Shown: positions 7,976-15,741 of the stretch, piece by piece | How the letters are laid out: every line of letters starts with the position of its first letter | Numbering within the stretch: position 1 is the first letter of the stretch | Origin: an uncultured Lachnospiraceae bacterium | Lineage (GTDB): Bacteria; Bacillota; Clostridia; Lachnospirales; Lachnospiraceae | DNA length: 64,000 nucleotides | Reading direction: 5' to 3' | NCBI GenBank assembly: GCA_910587715.1 | Contig: CAJUMV010000001.1 | Span: forward strand, 62,001-126,000 | Translations under genes and position numbers: made by a program | Notes under the pieces: model-generated | What the model was told of the DNA's origin: nothing | What the model saw: only the letters and a program-made list of their open reading frames with translations | The model's database searches: none

Positions 7976-9856
7976 ATGAAGAAAACAAGAAAACCTTTTA
8001 ATGCAAAACTGTTTTACAGACGGACATGCCTGATTATATACGATATTATCAGCATTGTTCTCGCAAGCTATGTGGCGATTTTGTGGCGTTATGATTTTCA
8101 TCTGGACGGGATTCCGAGACATTTCATGCAGCCGATAGAACAATTTCTGCCGCTGAATGTTCTTTTGACGCTGGCGATTTTTTACGGTATGCGCCTTTAC
8201 AGCAGTTTGTGGGCGTTTGCGGGGGAGACGGAGCTGCAGAATATCGTGGTGGCCTGCGTGCTGTCTATGCTGGCGGATGCTGTCGGTCTGCAGTTTTTCA
8301 AGGTGACGACCCGGGCGGTGCCGAGAAGCTACTATCCCGCGTACATGGCAGTTCTGGTGGTCTGCATTTTTGCAAGCCGTTTTTCCTATCGGTTTTTCCG
8401 CGGGTTAAAGCATAAGCAGCAAAATAAGAAGAATCTGATTTCGGTTATGGTGATTGGTGCGGGCGAAGCGGCAAACCTCATTATTAAGGAGATTGTAAAC
8501 AGCAATTTCTCCACTATGGTCATCAAATGCATTATCGACGACGATAATGGAAAATGGGGGAGATATATCCAGGGCATCAAGGTCGTGGGCGGCAGGGACA
8601 AGATCGTGGAGTGTGCGGACGTCTATGATGTGGACGAAATTATTGTGGCGATGCCCTCCGCGCCGAGGACGGAGATTCGGGAAATTCTTGAGATTTGTAA
8701 GGATACGAACTGTAAGCTGCGTTCCCTTCCGGGCATGTACCAGCTTGTGAACGGCGAGGTCAATGTGAGTAAGCTGCGGGATGTGGAGCTGGAGGACTTG
8801 CTCGGCAGGGACCCTATCAGCGTCGATTTGGACTCCATCCTCGGCTATGTGCAGGGGAAGGTGGCGCTCGTCACCGGCGGCGGCGGATCGATTGGCAGCG
8901 AGCTTTGCAGACAGATTGCGACGCACAGACCGAAACAGCTTGTCATTGTGGATATCTATGAAAATTCGGTCTATGACATACAGCAGGAGCTGAAACAGAA
9001 ATATCCGGAGCTGAATCTGGTGGTGCTTATCGCTTCCGTGCGCAATACGAACCGCATGAACTTTATTTTCTCTAAGTATAAGCCGGATATCGTGTACCAT
9101 GCGGCGGCGCACAAGCATGTGCCGCTGATGGAGGACAGCCCCACAGAAGCGATTAAAAACAATGTGTTCGGCACCTTTAAGACGGCGCAGGCGGCGGCGA
9201 TGAGCGGCGTGCAGCGGTTTGTGATGATTTCCACCGACAAGGCGGTGAATCCCACGAATATCATGGGCGCCAGCAAGCGAATCTGCGAGATGATCATTCA
9301 GACTTTTGACAAGCATTATGAGACGGAGTTTGTGGCGGTGCGCTTCGGCAATGTGCTGGGCAGCAACGGCAGCGTGATTCCGCTCTTCCGGAAGCAGATT
9401 GCGGCGGGCGGACCGGTGACGGTGACACATCCGGATATCATACGCTATTTTATGACCATACCCGAAGCGGTGTCGCTGGTTCTGCAGGCGGGCGCTTACG
9501 CGAAGGGCGGGGAAATCTTCGTGCTGGATATGGGTGAGCCTGTCAAAATTCTTTCTCTGGCGGAGAATCTGATTAAACTTTCGGGATACCGTGTGGGCGA
9601 GGATATCAAAATCGAGTTTACGGGTCTGCGTCCCGGAGAAAAGCTCTACGAGGAGCTTCTGATGGACGAAGAAGGCATGAAGGACACAGCGAACCGCATG
9701 ATTCATATCGGCAAGCCGATTGAATTGGATGAACATGAATTTTTTGCGCAGTTGAAGGAGCTGAAAGACGAGTGTCAGATAGAAAACTCGGATATCAGAC
9801 CTTTGATTAAAAAGATTGTACCGACCTATCATTACGCAGACAGAAAAGAGGGATAA
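7976..9856 (+). CDS. UDP-GlcNAc 4,6-dehydratase-like, membrane-anchored (PglF/CapD/WbpM type)
   Basis: 626 residues. Four N-terminal membrane segments precede a first Rossmann-like domain (VMVIGAGEAANLI, near residue 157) and a second, catalytic SDR domain starting near residue 296 with VTGGGGSIGSELC. Further motifs are HAAAHKHVPLMED, MISTDKAVNPTNIMGASKR and the C-terminal TGLRPGEKLYEEL. The family converts UDP-GlcNAc to UDP-4-keto-6-deoxy-HexNAc. The aminotransferase gene starts three bases after the stop, so the pair probably makes a UDP-4-amino-4,6-dideoxy sugar, as in bacillosamine synthesis. Confidence 0.92.
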   Translation: MKKTRKPFNAKLFYRRTCLIIYDIISIVLASYVAILWRYDFHLDGIPRHFMQPIEQFLPLNVLLTLAIFYGMRLYSSLWAFAGETELQNIVVACVLSMLADAVGLQFFKVTTRAVPRSYYPAYMAVLVVCIFASRFSYRFFRGLKHKQQNKKNLISVMVIGAGEAANLIIKEIVNSNFSTMVIKCIIDDDNGKWGRYIQGIKVVGGRDKIVECADVYDVDEIIVAMPSAPRTEIREILEICKDTNCKLRSLPGMYQLVNGEVNVSKLRDVELEDLLGRDPISVDLDSILGYVQGKVALVTGGGGSIGSELCRQIATHRPKQLVIVDIYENSVYDIQQELKQKYPELNLVVLIASVRNTNRMNFIFSKYKPDIVYHAAAHKHVPLMEDSPTEAIKNNVFGTFKTAQAAAMSGVQRFVMISTDKAVNPTNIMGASKRICEMIIQTFDKHYETEFVAVRFGNVLGSNGSVIPLFRKQIAAGGPVTVTHPDIIRYFMTIPEAVSLVLQAGAYAKGGEIFVLDMGEPVKILSLAENLIKLSGYRVGEDIKIEFTGLRPGEKLYEELLMDEEGMKDTANRMIHIGKPIELDEHEFFAQLKELKDECQIENSDIRPLIKKIVPTYHYADRKEG

Positions 9857-9859
9857 CTC

Positions 9860-10990
9860 ATGGAGAAAAAAAGAATTTATCTTTCTTCCCCCACCATGCA
9901 CGGGGAAGAGCAGGCATTTGTGCAGGAAGCTTTTGATACGAACTGGGTGGCGCCTCTGGGACCGAACGTGAACGCCTTTGAAAAGGAGATGGCGGAGTAT
10001 ACGGGCTGCGGTCATGCGGCGGCATTATCCTCCGGCACGGCGGCAATCCATATGGCGCTGCGGCTTCTGGGCGTGAAGCAGGGAGATATTGTGTTTGTGT
10101 CGGATCTGACCTTTTCCGCGAGCTGCAACCCGATTGTATACGAAAACGGCACGCCTGTATTTATCGACGCGGAGCCGGATACTTGGAATATGTCTCCGGA
10201 AGCCCTGAAACGAGCTTATGAGAAGTACCCGAATCCCAAGGCGGTGATTTGCGTGCATCTGTACGGCACGCCCGCGAAACTTGACGAGATTATGGAAATC
10301 TGCGAGGCGCACGGCACGCCGATGGTGGAGGATGCGGCGGAGTCCCTTGGCAGCACCTATAAGGGGCAGTATACCGGCACTTTCGGCAAATACGGCATTT
10401 ATTCGTTTAACGGCAATAAAATCATTACCACGTCCGGAGGCGGCATGTTTGTGTCAGCGGAGGAAGAGGCGGCGAAGAAGGTCACCTTTCTGGCGACGCA
10501 GGCGAGAGACCCCGCCAGACATTATCAGCACTCCCAGATTGGCTACAATTACCGCATGAGCAATGTAACGGCGGGAATCGGCAGGGGGCAGCTTCTGCAT
10601 CTGGATGAGCATAAGGCGAAAAAGAAAGCGATTTACGAGCAGTACTGCAAGGCATTTGCGGATGTGCCCGCGATACAGATGAATCCCATGAACCCGAAAG
10701 GAGACGCGAATAACTGGCTCTCCGGCATGGCGATTGCCGCGGACTCTAAGGTGACGCCGGATATGGTTATGGATGCGCTGGAGGAGAAGTGTAATGCGGA
10801 GTGCAGACCAATCTGGAAACCGATGCATATGCAGCCTGTTTTTGCGGCATGTGATTTCTTTGCCCACAATGAGGATGGCAGCAGTGTGGGTGAAGATGTC
10901 TTTGCGAGAGGGCTGTGTCTGCCCAGCGATATTAAGAATACCGAAGAGGATATGGAGATGATTATCCGCACGGTGAAGGAGTTGTTTTAG
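9860..10990 (+). CDS. DegT/DnrJ/EryC1/StrS sugar aminotransferase (PglE-like)
   Basis: 376 residues, normal for the family. It is a PLP enzyme; the internal-aldimine lysine is K187 in SFNGNKIITTSGGG. Other family motifs are LSSGTAAIHMALRLLG, VEDAAESLGS and NYRMSNVTAGIGRGQL. It lies immediately after the 4,6-dehydratase, so its likely role is to transaminate UDP-4-keto-6-deoxy-HexNAc with glutamate. No PglD-type hexapeptide acetyltransferase follows; the formyltransferase at 19764, the GNAT protein at 1150 or the ATP-grasp protein at 13583 may modify the new amine instead. Confidence 0.93.
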   Translation: MEKKRIYLSSPTMHGEEQAFVQEAFDTNWVAPLGPNVNAFEKEMAEYTGCGHAAALSSGTAAIHMALRLLGVKQGDIVFVSDLTFSASCNPIVYENGTPVFIDAEPDTWNMSPEALKRAYEKYPNPKAVICVHLYGTPAKLDEIMEICEAHGTPMVEDAAESLGSTYKGQYTGTFGKYGIYSFNGNKIITTSGGGMFVSAEEEAAKKVTFLATQARDPARHYQHSQIGYNYRMSNVTAGIGRGQLLHLDEHKAKKKAIYEQYCKAFADVPAIQMNPMNPKGDANNWLSGMAIAADSKVTPDMVMDALEEKCNAECRPIWKPMHMQPVFAACDFFAHNEDGSSVGEDVFARGLCLPSDIKNTEEDMEMIIRTVKELF

Positions 10991-10991
10991 G

Positions 10992-11024
10992 AAAAATCGG
11001 CGCCCCGTCTTACGGCGGGACGCC
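10992..11024 (-). terminator. Rho-independent terminator of the phosphoribosyltransferase gene
   Basis: On the minus strand an 11-bp GC-rich stem (GGCGTCCCGCC / GACGGGGCGCC, one mismatch and one G-U, loop GTAA) is followed by GATTTTTCC. On the + strand the stem also closes the aminotransferase transcript, though without a T-run. The stem resembles the inner hairpin of the intergenic elements at 58002 and 58897. Confidence 0.7.
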
Positions 11025-11044
11025 GAAAAGTACTTCCTTCGTTT

Positions 11045-11686
11045 CTACTGTATCGCAGAGTACCCATACGCGTTTGCGAAAGCGTCAATAGGCTGCTTTT
11101 CCTTGCATAATGCGCATTCCTCCGAACTGTAAGTCTTGTATTCGGGAATGTCCGAGGTGGTGAACAGCGCATTGACCGGAATGCCTGCCACAGTATTTGC
11201 GGCGCTGAAAATCGCGCTTACGCTGCTGATGGTCGCGCCATAATAGGTTAATGTCTGTACCGCTTTGGTGACGGTACGTCCCGTTGTGGCGCTTGCAAGA
11301 AGGAGCAGTACATTTTTGTCCTTAATCATCGGCAGATAGTTATCGCGGAACAGCATCTGCCCGGATGTGGAGTATTCGGGAGTCACAATATAGATTGTCT
11401 GGTGCGCATTGCGGGAATAGACACCGGCTCTTGTCAGTTCCTCGGCTAAGAAAGCGCCGATGATCTCGCAGCCGTCGATACAGACAATGGTATCTACCAC
11501 GGTAGAGAGCATGATCTGTCTGCTCAATTCTTTGGCGGCGGTAGACGCTTCGCTCAGTCTGGTTTTCATCGTGGTCATATCCAAAAAGTAATTGATATGG
11601 GAGCTGGGGGTTACAAAATGCCCGTGGATTGCCTTTAATTCAATATTGGGATGGCTTTTGGAGTGAATTTTAATCAGTTCTTTCAT
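11045..11686 (-). CDS. Phosphoribosyltransferase-type protein (orotate PRTase-like)
   Basis: 213 residues. The PRTase fold is suggested by VLLLLASATTGRTVTKAVQTLTYYGA, which resembles the PRPP-binding loop, preceded by TIVCIDGCEIIGAFLAEEL. A short cysteine pair, CALC, lies near the C terminus and may bind metal. The substrate cannot be read from the sequence. It is the only minus-strand gene in this part of the locus and has a good RBS (AAGGAGGT), promoter and terminator, so it is an independent unit. It may be a housekeeping or salvage gene trapped in the glycan locus. Confidence 0.75.
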   Translation of the reverse strand: MKELIKIHSKSHPNIELKAIHGHFVTPSSHINYFLDMTTMKTRLSEASTAAKELSRQIMLSTVVDTIVCIDGCEIIGAFLAEELTRAGVYSRNAHQTIYIVTPEYSTSGQMLFRDNYLPMIKDKNVLLLLASATTGRTVTKAVQTLTYYGATISSVSAIFSAANTVAGIPVNALFTTSDIPEYKTYSSEECALCKEKQPIDAFANAYGYSAIQ

Positions 11687-11761
11687 GTGTATACCTCCTT
11701 GTCACGATACAATTATTTTTTGCACAATTTTCCCCTAAGGAATTATCATGTTGTTGTAAAT

Positions 11762-11790
11762 ATTATACAGCCTATGCGCATGTAAAGCAA
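11762..11790 (-). promoter_or_regulatory. Promoter of the phosphoribosyltransferase gene
   Basis: Read on the minus strand: TTGCTT, a 17-bp spacer, then a perfect TATAAT. The transcribed leader is about 70 nt and ends in AAGGAGGT at 11693-11700. No clear riboswitch fold was recognised in the leader. Confidence 0.6.
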
Positions 11791-11840
11791 TGTGATTTTG
11801 GGAAAATGTGACATTGTAATGATAATTTCATGGGAGCGGG

Positions 11841-11869
11841 GAGACAATTTATTTTATATATGCTATAAT
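11841..11869 (+). promoter_or_regulatory. Strong extended -10 promoter for the PglC-like operon
   Basis: GAGACA (4 of 6 matches to the -35 consensus) and a perfect TATAAT (11864-11869) are separated by 17 bp. TGC directly before the -10 box makes it an extended -10. It lies 50 bp upstream of the initiating transferase gene and is probably the main promoter for the operon from 11919. Confidence 0.7.
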
Positions 11870-11918
11870 AACCGCAGGCTTCTGAGAATCATAAAATGTC
11901 CGCAGAGAGGAACAATAT

Positions 11919-12548
11919 ATGTATAAGAAATGGCTCAAAAGATGGTTGGATTTTCTGCTGTCCCTGTGCGGCATTGTCGTACTCAGCCCCATATTGGTCG
12001 TTCTGGCGGTTCTGGTGCGGGTGAAGCTGGGGAGTCCGGTTCTGTTTCATCAGGAAAGACCGGGCAGGCATGAGAAAATTTTTAAACTGTATAAGTTCCG
12101 TTCCATGACGGATGAAAGGGACGCGGAGGGAAATCTGCTGCCGGATGAAGTGCGGCTTACAAGATTCGGGAAACTTTTGCGCTCTACCAGTCTGGACGAG
12201 CTGCCGGAGCTGTTCAATATTTTAAAGGGCGATATGAGCCTGATCGGACCGCGCCCGCTTTTGGTGCGCTATCTGCCCTATTATACGGAAGAAGAACGTC
12301 ATCGCCATGATGTGAGACCGGGGTTGACCGGACTTGCGCAGGTAAATGGGCGCAATGCGCTGGGCTGGGAAGACCGCTTTCGATACGACCTGGATTATGT
12401 AAACTATATAAGCTTCGGACTGGACCTAAAAATTCTCGGCATGACGGTGGGAAAGGTGTTAAAGCGGTCCGGCACGCTTTCCGGCGCCGAGCAGACGGTG
12501 GCGGATTTTGACGTGTACCGCGAAACGCAACGTGAGAAGAACTTCTAA
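11919..12548 (+). CDS. Initiating phosphoglycosyltransferase, monotopic PglC-like sugar transferase
   Basis: 209 residues, the short PglC/WcaJ-core form with one N-terminal membrane-embedded helix. Hallmarks are FKLYKFRSMTD, the catalytic Asp-Glu dyad D93-E94 in SLDELPELFNILKGDMSLIGPRP, and RPGLTGLAQVNGRN. The family transfers a phospho-sugar from a UDP-sugar to undecaprenyl phosphate, starting repeat-unit assembly at the inner face. With the dehydratase and aminotransferase upstream, the donor may be a bacillosamine-like sugar. The last residues (REKNF) and stop codon are encoded by CGTGAGAAGAACTTCTAA, matching the left arm of an intergenic repeat family. Confidence 0.93.
   Translation: MYKKWLKRWLDFLLSLCGIVVLSPILVVLAVLVRVKLGSPVLFHQERPGRHEKIFKLYKFRSMTDERDAEGNLLPDEVRLTRFGKLLRSTSLDELPELFNILKGDMSLIGPRPLLVRYLPYYTEEERHRHDVRPGLTGLAQVNGRNALGWEDRFRYDLDYVNYISFGLDLKILGMTVGKVLKRSGTLSGAEQTVADFDVYRETQREKNF
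12531..12548 (+). repeat. Solitary left arm of the modular intergenic element
   Basis: CGTGAGAAGAACTTCTAA differs at one position from the left arm of the complete element at 17061 (CGCGAGAAGAACTTCTAA). No matching right arm follows before the next gene at 12561, so it looks like a half-element or relic. It contains the stop codon of the PglC-like gene. Confidence 0.5.
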
Positions 12549-12560
12549 CATGGGGGCGGT

Positions 12561-13556
12561 ATGAGACAGATTGCATTGTTTGAACAGGGGATTTCGCCTA
12601 CGCCGATTGTGAAAATGTCGGGCTGTTATGGGGAAAATGAGTATTATATCAAGAGAGAGGATATGATTCCGTTTAGCTTTGGGGGCAATAAGGCGCGCAA
12701 GGCGGCGGTGTTTTATAAGGAAATCAAGGCGTGCGGGGCGGACATAGTGATGACCTATGGCAGCAACAGCTCCAATCATTGCCGGATTATTGCAAATATG
12801 GCGGCTTCCATGGGGATTGCCTGCCACATTATCTCACCGGAGGAAAACAGGGAGAGGCTCTACAATACAAGGCTGGTCGAGGATTTTGGCGCGACGGTTG
12901 AGACCTGCCCCGTGACGGAAGTGTCGGGAACGATAGACCGGCGTATGGAAAGTTTCCGGCAGGAAGGGCGCAATCCTTACTTCATTATGGGCGGAGGACA
13001 CGGCAATCCCGGTACGCGCGCCTGTGTGGAGACCTACCGCGAAATTGCGGCTTGGGAAGAGGAACATGGGCTGCACTTTGATTATATCTTCCATGCATCC
13101 GGGACCGGGACGACACAGGCGGGTCTGGTGTGTGGGAAGCTGCTTTCGGACGCGGAGCGGAAAGAGAGTGGACAAGTCGTCGGCGGGCAAAAAATCGTCG
13201 GCATCAGCATTGCGAGAAACGAGGAGCGGGGGCGCGAGGTGGTCAGACAGAGCATAGAGGACTATCTGGGCGCGCGCTATACCGAACTTTTTCGGGAACA
13301 GGAACTAATCTTTACGGATGAATACTGCATGGGCGGTTACGGAAAGTATACGCCGGAAATAGCGGAAACGATAGAAGAAGTCATGAAAAGGGATGGCATA
13401 CCGATGGACACGACCTATGTGGGGAAAGCGTTCCATGGGATGAGGGGGTATGTGGAAGCCCATGGGCTGCAGGGGAAGAAGATCCTGTTCATCCATACGG
13501 GCGGGACGCCTTTGTATTTCGATTTTTTGGAGCGGCAGAAACAAGAATCTGTATAA
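12561..13556 (+). CDS. PLP-dependent enzyme of the ACC deaminase / D-cysteine desulfhydrase family (fold type II)
   Basis: 331 residues. The PLP lysine is K44 in FGGNKARK, with TYGSNSSNHCR as the conserved Asn/Ser region and a glycine-rich phosphate-binding loop (HASGTGTTQAG). The family catalyses beta-elimination, deamination or racemisation of small amino acids. It is not a classical sugar enzyme, yet lies between the initiating transferase and an ATP-grasp protein, 12 bp after the former (RBS GGGGGCGGT). A role in providing or modifying an amino acid that decorates the glycan is an attractive inference; the exact reaction cannot be read from the sequence. Confidence 0.85.
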   Translation: MRQIALFEQGISPTPIVKMSGCYGENEYYIKREDMIPFSFGGNKARKAAVFYKEIKACGADIVMTYGSNSSNHCRIIANMAASMGIACHIISPEENRERLYNTRLVEDFGATVETCPVTEVSGTIDRRMESFRQEGRNPYFIMGGGHGNPGTRACVETYREIAAWEEEHGLHFDYIFHASGTGTTQAGLVCGKLLSDAERKESGQVVGGQKIVGISIARNEERGREVVRQSIEDYLGARYTELFREQELIFTDEYCMGGYGKYTPEIAETIEEVMKRDGIPMDTTYVGKAFHGMRGYVEAHGLQGKKILFIHTGGTPLYFDFLERQKQESV

Positions 13557-13582
13557 GTGATACTTGATAGGGAAGGGCGGAC

Positions 13583-14566
13583 ATGAATATCCTGATTTTA
13601 AGCGCGGGCACCCGCGACAAAGTGGTGCAGTATTTTAAGAAGGAGCTGGCGGACAAGGGCAGGGTGATTGCGACGGACTGTTCTAATCTGGCGCCTGCGG
13701 TGTACGAAGCGGATGCCTTTTATCTGGTGCCCAGAATTACGGAGCCGGGATATTTGGATGTGATACTGGATATTTGTGAAAAAGAAAAAATAACAGGTGT
13801 TTTCTCGCTGATTGACCCGGAGCTGTCTCTGCTGGCAAAGGAGCGCGAGCGGTTTCTGGCGGTGGGAACGACACCCATTGTCTCGGATTATGAGCTGGTG
13901 GAAACCTGTTTTGATAAGTACCGGATGTTTGAACTGCTTCAAAAAATGCAGATGCCGACGGCGAAGTGTTACGCGGACAAAGAGTCTTTTTATCGGGCAA
14001 AGGAAGCCGGGGAGATAACCTATCCCGTCTTTGTGAAACCGGTGCGGGGCAGTGCCAGCATCCATATCAATAAGGTCGGGAGCCAAAAGGAGATTGAGGT
14101 ACTCTGCGAGCTCTACGAGGATTTGATGATTCAGGAGTATATGGACGGACAGGAATATGGAGCGGATGTGTATGTGGACATGCTCTCCGGAAAATGTACG
14201 GATATATTTGTGAAGAAGAAGATTAAGATGCGGGCGGGTGAGACCGATAAATCCGTGTCTTTTAAGGATGAAAAATTATTTTCACTGATTCGCGATTTTT
14301 CGGAACAATGCGGTTTTCGCGGCATGATAGACATTGATATCTTTGAGATTGGCGGCGTTTATTATATTTCCGAGGTGAATCCCCGCTTCGGCGGCGGATA
14401 TCCTCACGCTTACGGCTGCGGCGTGAATATGGCTGCGGCGGTGGTGAGAAATCTTTCCGGACAGGAGAACGAGGTGCGGATTGGGGCGTATCGGGAAGGG
14501 ATCTGCATGATGAAGTTTAACGAGGTGATGATACGGGATATGACGGGGGAGGAAATTGTGCCGTGA
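13583..14566 (+). CDS. ATP-grasp domain protein (carboxylate-amine ligase type)
   Basis: 327 residues. The N-terminal pre-ATP-grasp segment begins MNILILSAGTRDKV. The ATP-grasp core includes YPVFVKPVRGSASIHI (ATP-contacting lysine), IQEYMDGQEYGADVYV and the metal-binding FEIGGVYYISEVNPRFGGGYPHA. The fold resembles carbamoyl-phosphate synthase and amino-acid ligases: a carboxylate is activated as acyl phosphate and joined to an amine. Its start follows a GGAAGGGCGG RBS, and its stop overlaps the GTG of the next GT4 (GTGA). Together with the PLP enzyme it could aminoacylate an amino sugar; the substrates are unknown. Confidence 0.88.
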   Translation: MNILILSAGTRDKVVQYFKKELADKGRVIATDCSNLAPAVYEADAFYLVPRITEPGYLDVILDICEKEKITGVFSLIDPELSLLAKERERFLAVGTTPIVSDYELVETCFDKYRMFELLQKMQMPTAKCYADKESFYRAKEAGEITYPVFVKPVRGSASIHINKVGSQKEIEVLCELYEDLMIQEYMDGQEYGADVYVDMLSGKCTDIFVKKKIKMRAGETDKSVSFKDEKLFSLIRDFSEQCGFRGMIDIDIFEIGGVYYISEVNPRFGGGYPHAYGCGVNMAAAVVRNLSGQENEVRIGAYREGICMMKFNEVMIRDMTGEEIVP

Positions 14567-15663
14567 AAAAGGTTCTGATTTTAATTAACTCTTCCGGCGG
14601 ACTCTGCGATTTCCGGGGAGAATTTGTAAAGGCGCTCTGCGAGAAGTATGAGGTCTGGGTGAGTATGCCGGACGACGTGAAGGAGAATGAACTTGTGGAT
14701 ATGGGCTGCCGTATTATCAAAACGCCCATCAACCGCAGAGGCATCAATCCGCTGGAGGACTTGAAGTTATACCGCGCTTACGGTAAAATAATGAAGGATT
14801 TGCACCCTTCTCTGGTGGTGACTTATACGATTAAGCCCAATATTTACGGCGGGTTTGCGGCGGGCATGAGGAAAATTCCCTATATCGCCACAATCACGGG
14901 GCTGGGGGGCGCTTTTGACAGGACGGGCTTTCTTTTGAAGCTGATTGTCGGGATGTACCGCGCGGGTTTAAAACGTGCCGCCTGCGTTTTCTTCCAGAAT
15001 GAAGAGAACAGAGGGATTTTTCAGCGCATGGGCATTACGGCGAAGAAGTCGCGGATGGTCATGGGCTCCGGGGTGAGTCTGGAAAAGCATACTTACGAGC
15101 CGTACCCCGAGAGAGAAAAAACGCATTTTCTCTTTGTGGGCAGAGTCATGAAGGAGCGCGGTATACTTGAATATTTAGAGGCGGCGAAACGCTTACATAG
15201 CGAACATGTATTTTTTGATATCATGGGTTACTGTGACGAGGATTATCAGGAGCTTTTGGATGATTTGGAGAAGGAAGGCGTCATCCGGCAGCTCGGTTTT
15301 CATACACAGGTGCACGAATATCTGGCGGCAGCGGATGCCATCGTGGTGGCTTCTTTTCATGAGGGCATGTCCAATGCGCTGATTGAAGGCGCGGCCACGG
15401 GCAGACCGGTGATTGCCTCGAATATCAGCGGCTGTAAGGAAGCGTTTGAGGAGGGCGTGACAGGCTTCGGCTTTACGCCGGGAAAGCCCGTGGAACTGAT
15501 AGACGCTATGGAAAAATTTCTCGCGCTCTCCACAGAGGAACGGGCGTCCATGGGGCGGCGCGGCAGGGAAAAGATGGAGCGGGAATTTGACCGGAAGTTT
15601 GTGACGGCGGCTTATATGGATGAGGCGGAGCAGATTTTGAAACGAGAGTCAGACGACAGTTAA
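14563..15663 (+). CDS. Glycosyltransferase family 4 (PglA-like)
   Basis: 366 residues, GTG start overlapping the upstream stop by four bases. Two Rossmann domains of a GT-B enzyme are visible: the N-terminal half carries VVTYTIKPNIYGGFAA and the GLGGAFD region; the C-terminal half has FLFVGRVMKERGILEYLEAA and the nucleotide-sugar site FHEGMSNALIEGAATGRPVIAS with the E-x7-E pattern. Enzymes with the TIKPNIYGG segment commonly act second, directly on the product of a PglC-type initiating transferase. Here it closes the transferase/PLP/ATP-grasp/GT4 cassette. Confidence 0.92.
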   Translation: MKKVLILINSSGGLCDFRGEFVKALCEKYEVWVSMPDDVKENELVDMGCRIIKTPINRRGINPLEDLKLYRAYGKIMKDLHPSLVVTYTIKPNIYGGFAAGMRKIPYIATITGLGGAFDRTGFLLKLIVGMYRAGLKRAACVFFQNEENRGIFQRMGITAKKSRMVMGSGVSLEKHTYEPYPEREKTHFLFVGRVMKERGILEYLEAAKRLHSEHVFFDIMGYCDEDYQELLDDLEKEGVIRQLGFHTQVHEYLAAADAIVVASFHEGMSNALIEGAATGRPVIASNISGCKEAFEEGVTGFGFTPGKPVELIDAMEKFLALSTEERASMGRRGREKMEREFDRKFVTAAYMDEAEQILKRESDDS

Positions 15664-15741
15664 GAATTGGGAAGAAATGTGCGAAAAAATGGATTCCTAT
15701 AAATAAAGCCGATGTGTGAAATCGGGAAAAGGAGAAGTGAG

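Noticed and set aside
8405..10015. Long antisense reading frame of 536 codons on the minus strand
   Set aside because: It lies opposite the 4,6-dehydratase and aminotransferase, which have clear motifs. Its product is rich in His, Arg and Leu, typical of a frame shadow in GC-richer genes.
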